Source of the DNA: ZC4RG30 sp963777735 | GTDB lineage: Bacteria > Pseudomonadota > Gammaproteobacteria > Steroidobacterales > Steroidobacteraceae | Direction: 5' to 3' | NCBI GenBank assembly: GCA_963777735.1 | Contig: CAVZRQ010000008.1 | Coordinates: 744,001 to 808,000, forward strand | DNA length: 64,000 nt | In this document: one piece after another, positions 62,114 to 64,000 of the stretch | Layout: each line of letters starts with the position of its first letter | Numbering within the stretch: position 1 is the stretch's first letter | Program-made: the position numbers and the translations under genes | Notes under the pieces: generated by a model | Told to the model about the DNA's origin: nothing | The model's database searches: none | Seen by the model: the letters and a program-made list of their open reading frames with translations, nothing else

Positions 62114-63006
62114 TGGCCGTTGAGCAGGATCAGCGCCACTCCGCAGCCTGGACTCGCTGGTCCGGCGCCCTGTTCGTCGCACCCTATGCCCTGTTTTTCG
62201 TGCTGATGCTGCTGGTTCCGCTGGTCGTGGGAATCCGGCTTTCCATGACCCGCGGCGATCTGTTCGGTATCCAGGAGTTCGTCGGTTTCGACAACTTCGC
62301 AAGGCTGCTCACCGATCCGGTGTTCCGGCAGGCGGCCTGGAATACCTTCTATTTCGTGCTGCTGACCGTTCCGGCCATGACCGTGATCGGGCTGGCACTG
62401 GCCCTCGTTCTCAATCAGCAGGGTCGACGGGCGGCTGTACTGCGCGCCATCTTCTTCGCCTCCACGGTGCTGTCGGTGACCGTGGTCACCCTGATCTGGC
62501 GGCTGGTGCTGATTCCCGAAGGCGGTCTGGCTGCCGTGATTGCCGAAGCCATTGGCCAGAAGCCGGTGGCTTTCCTGAACGAACAGGCTTTCGCGATGCC
62601 CGCCGTTGCGGTGACAACAATCTGGTGGGGCATCGGACTGCCGATGGTGCTGTTCCTGGCAGCGTTGCAGCAGATTCCCCGCGATCTCTATGAAGCGGCC
62701 GCACTCGACCAGGCATCCCGGGCGCGCATGCTGTTTTCCATCACGCTGCCTTCCATCCGCCGCACGATCGCGCTGGTGGTCATCGTGGAGATCATCCTGC
62801 AGTTTCAGCTGTTTGGTCAGCCGCACCTGATGACCGGCGGCGGACCCAACAACTCGACGCGCCCCATCGTGCTGTTCATCTATGAGACGGGATGGAAGCA
62901 GTGGCAGCTGGGCTATGCCGCGGCGGCCGCGCAGATTCTCTTCGTGATGATCGCCATCGCGGCCATGGCCCAGTACTACTTCTCTTCCCGCAAGGAAGCG
63001 GCGTGA
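62113..63006 (+). CDS. CUT1 sugar ABC transporter permease (UgpA/MalF-like)
   Basis: This 297-residue inner-membrane protein has six predicted helices and the coupling motif EAAALDQASRARMLFSITLPSI (EAAxxDGAxxxxxFxxItlP). It partners the next permease. There is no large periplasmic loop as in MalF. It overlaps the ATPase stop by one base and ends GTGA at the next gene. The substrate is unknown; neighbouring pentose genes suggest an oligosaccharide or glycerol-type compound. Confidence 0.92.
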   Translation: MAVEQDQRHSAAWTRWSGALFVAPYALFFVLMLLVPLVVGIRLSMTRGDLFGIQEFVGFDNFARLLTDPVFRQAAWNTFYFVLLTVPAMTVIGLALALVLNQQGRRAAVLRAIFFASTVLSVTVVTLIWRLVLIPEGGLAAVIAEAIGQKPVAFLNEQAFAMPAVAVTTIWWGIGLPMVLFLAALQQIPRDLYEAAALDQASRARMLFSITLPSIRRTIALVVIVEIILQFQLFGQPHLMTGGGPNNSTRPIVLFIYETGWKQWQLGYAAAAAQILFVMIAIAAMAQYYFSSRKEAA

Positions 63007-63836
63007 GCCTGCACTCCCACAGCAGCCCCCCGCGCATCGCCTTTGCACTGGTGGCCATCGCCGCCATCGTCATGATGACGCCGATGCTGTGGGTCGTGAT
63101 CCTGAGCTTCAAGGACAACACGGCGCTGATGGCCGATACCAGCTCCGCCTTCCTGCCCCCCTGGACGCTCGCCAACTACACCAGCATCATCGGCGAGAGC
63201 CAGGTCTTCACCTGGCTGATGAACAGCGTGATCGTCTCGCTCGCCATGACGGCGGGCGTGCTGCTGCTGTCGTCGCTGGCGGGTTATGGCTTCGCGCGCC
63301 TGGAATTCCCCGGACGAAAGCTGCTGTTCGTGATCGTGCTCTTCGGACTCGCCATTCCGGAACAGGCCGTGATCATCGGCCGGCATCAGATGTTCAGCGC
63401 GGCTGAACTGCACAACACCTATGCGGCGCTGGTGCTGCCGGGGCTTTCCATGCCGTTCGGCGTGTTCCTGATGACGCAGTATTTCCGCGCCATCCCGAAG
63501 GAGATCGATGAGGCCGCACTGCTCGATGGCGCTTCGCGGCTGCGGATCTTCTGGCGCATCCTGCTGCCGCTCACGATTCCGGCGCAGGCGACACTGGGCA
63601 TCTTCACGTTCTTCCATGCCTGGAACGACTACTGGTGGCCGCTGATCAGCGCAACCGACAAGGACATGCTGACCCTGACCGTCGGCATCGCCGCGACCCA
63701 GATGAACTTCGCCCAGACCGAGGGACTCGGCTTCCTGATGGCGCAGGCCGTGTTCGCCGGCATCCCGACCTTGCTGGTGTATCTGGTTTTCCAGAAATAC
63801 ATCGTGCGCGCCGTGGCGGGAGCAGCCGGGCAATGA
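63003..63836 (+). CDS. CUT1 sugar ABC transporter permease (UgpE/MalG-like)
   Basis: This 277-residue inner-membrane protein has six helices and the coupling motif EIDEAALLDGASRLRIFWRILLPL. The GTG start at 63003 overlaps the previous stop; an upstream in-frame start gives a false extension. The C-terminal hydrophobic end (TLLVYLVFQKYIVRAVAG) is family-typical. Its own stop overlaps the ATG of the binding-protein gene. Confidence 0.92.
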   Translation: MSLHSHSSPPRIAFALVAIAAIVMMTPMLWVVILSFKDNTALMADTSSAFLPPWTLANYTSIIGESQVFTWLMNSVIVSLAMTAGVLLLSSLAGYGFARLEFPGRKLLFVIVLFGLAIPEQAVIIGRHQMFSAAELHNTYAALVLPGLSMPFGVFLMTQYFRAIPKEIDEAALLDGASRLRIFWRILLPLTIPAQATLGIFTFFHAWNDYWWPLISATDKDMLTLTVGIAATQMNFAQTEGLGFLMAQAVFAGIPTLLVYLVFQKYIVRAVAGAAGQ

Positions 63837-64000
63837 GGCGCCTGCTCGCACTGTTGCCGCTTGTCTTGCTGTCTGCCTGTGGCAAACCGGACGGCCGGAC
63901 GGAGCTGGTCATCCAGCGCTTCTTCGGTGCCTGCCAGGCCGATTACGGCACGCTCGCGGACCCAGGCAAAGCGCAGGGCGAATGCGGAATCATCACCGCA
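63833..64000 (+). CDS. Sugar ABC transporter substrate-binding lipoprotein, N-terminal part (truncated)
   Basis: The first 56 residues are visible: a signal peptide with lipobox VLLSACGK, then an acidic/polar mature start (TELVIQRFFGACQADYG). A Cys pair (C34, C51) follows in the mature part. Position after two CUT1 permeases and the lipobox mark it as the substrate-binding component. The frame is open to the window edge. Confidence 0.82.
   Translation, partial: MRRLLALLPLVLLSACGKPDGRTELVIQRFFGACQADYGTLADPGKAQGECGIITA

Overview
This is a GC-rich, gene-dense window from a Gram-negative bacterium. The TorF-type porins, lipoproteins, Tat substrates, a TolC-family outer-membrane factor and quinohaemoprotein dehydrogenases point to a Pseudomonadota, most likely Gammaproteobacteria. 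A Steroidobacter/Nevskia-like relative is a guess from gene content, not from a marker gene. I see no tRNA, rRNA, CRISPR array, prophage or insertion sequence.

Layout. 1-2.2 kb: the 3' end of an omega-aminotransferase gene, then two paralogous TorF-type porins. 2.6-6.7 kb: a TolC-family lipoprotein, then a translationally coupled operon of S-formylglutathione hydrolase, hydroxypyruvate/glyoxylate reductase and D-glycerate 3-kinase. 6.7-11.6 kb: inorganic pyrophosphatase facing away from a MacB-like exporter operon (ATPase, FtsX-type permease, HlyD-type adaptor). 11.6-18.2 kb: an exported NTF2-like protein, a PQQ/haem c dehydrogenase, 5-formyl-THF cyclo-ligase, an SGNH hydrolase, a DUF5062-like protein and an OmpA-type lipoprotein pair. 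18.2-22.1 kb: two divergent Crp/Fnr paralogues and a REC-PAS-GGDEF-EAL protein. 22.4-27.8 kb: a seven-gene metal-uptake operon around a ZnuABC-type transporter. 27.9-29.7 kb: two divergent, exported methyltransferase-like proteins. 29.7-33.9 kb: a xylan operon (GH10 xylanase, GPH symporter, GH43 xylosidase). 34.1-43.1 kb: a mostly minus-strand catabolic cluster of NTF2-like proteins, DUF3237, MFS, SDR, a second PQQ/haem c dehydrogenase, VOC and alpha/beta hydrolases, many of them exported. 43.2-48.2 kb: ankyrin protein, DUF1592 cytochrome and DUF1552 protein. 48.2-60 kb: an oxidative pentose (probably L-arabinose) locus with mutarotase, sugar-acid dehydratase, sugar dehydrogenase, AraD1/GguC-like protein, a YtfQRT-YjfF-like ABC importer, a lactonase and an MFS transporter. 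60-64 kb: an exported hydrolase divergent from a CUT1 sugar ABC operon that runs off the window.

Together the genes describe a plant-polysaccharide and plant-metabolite degrader. Xylan is cut outside the cell and the oligosaccharides are imported. Pentoses enter through dedicated ABC systems and can be oxidised without phosphorylation. Periplasmic quinoproteins feed electrons to the respiratory chain.

Seven genes carry eight single-base frameshifts. Each can be placed in a run of two to four identical bases, and the coding sequence on both sides is well preserved. They may be homopolymer-length errors in the assembly rather than true decay, so I annotate these loci across their full span.
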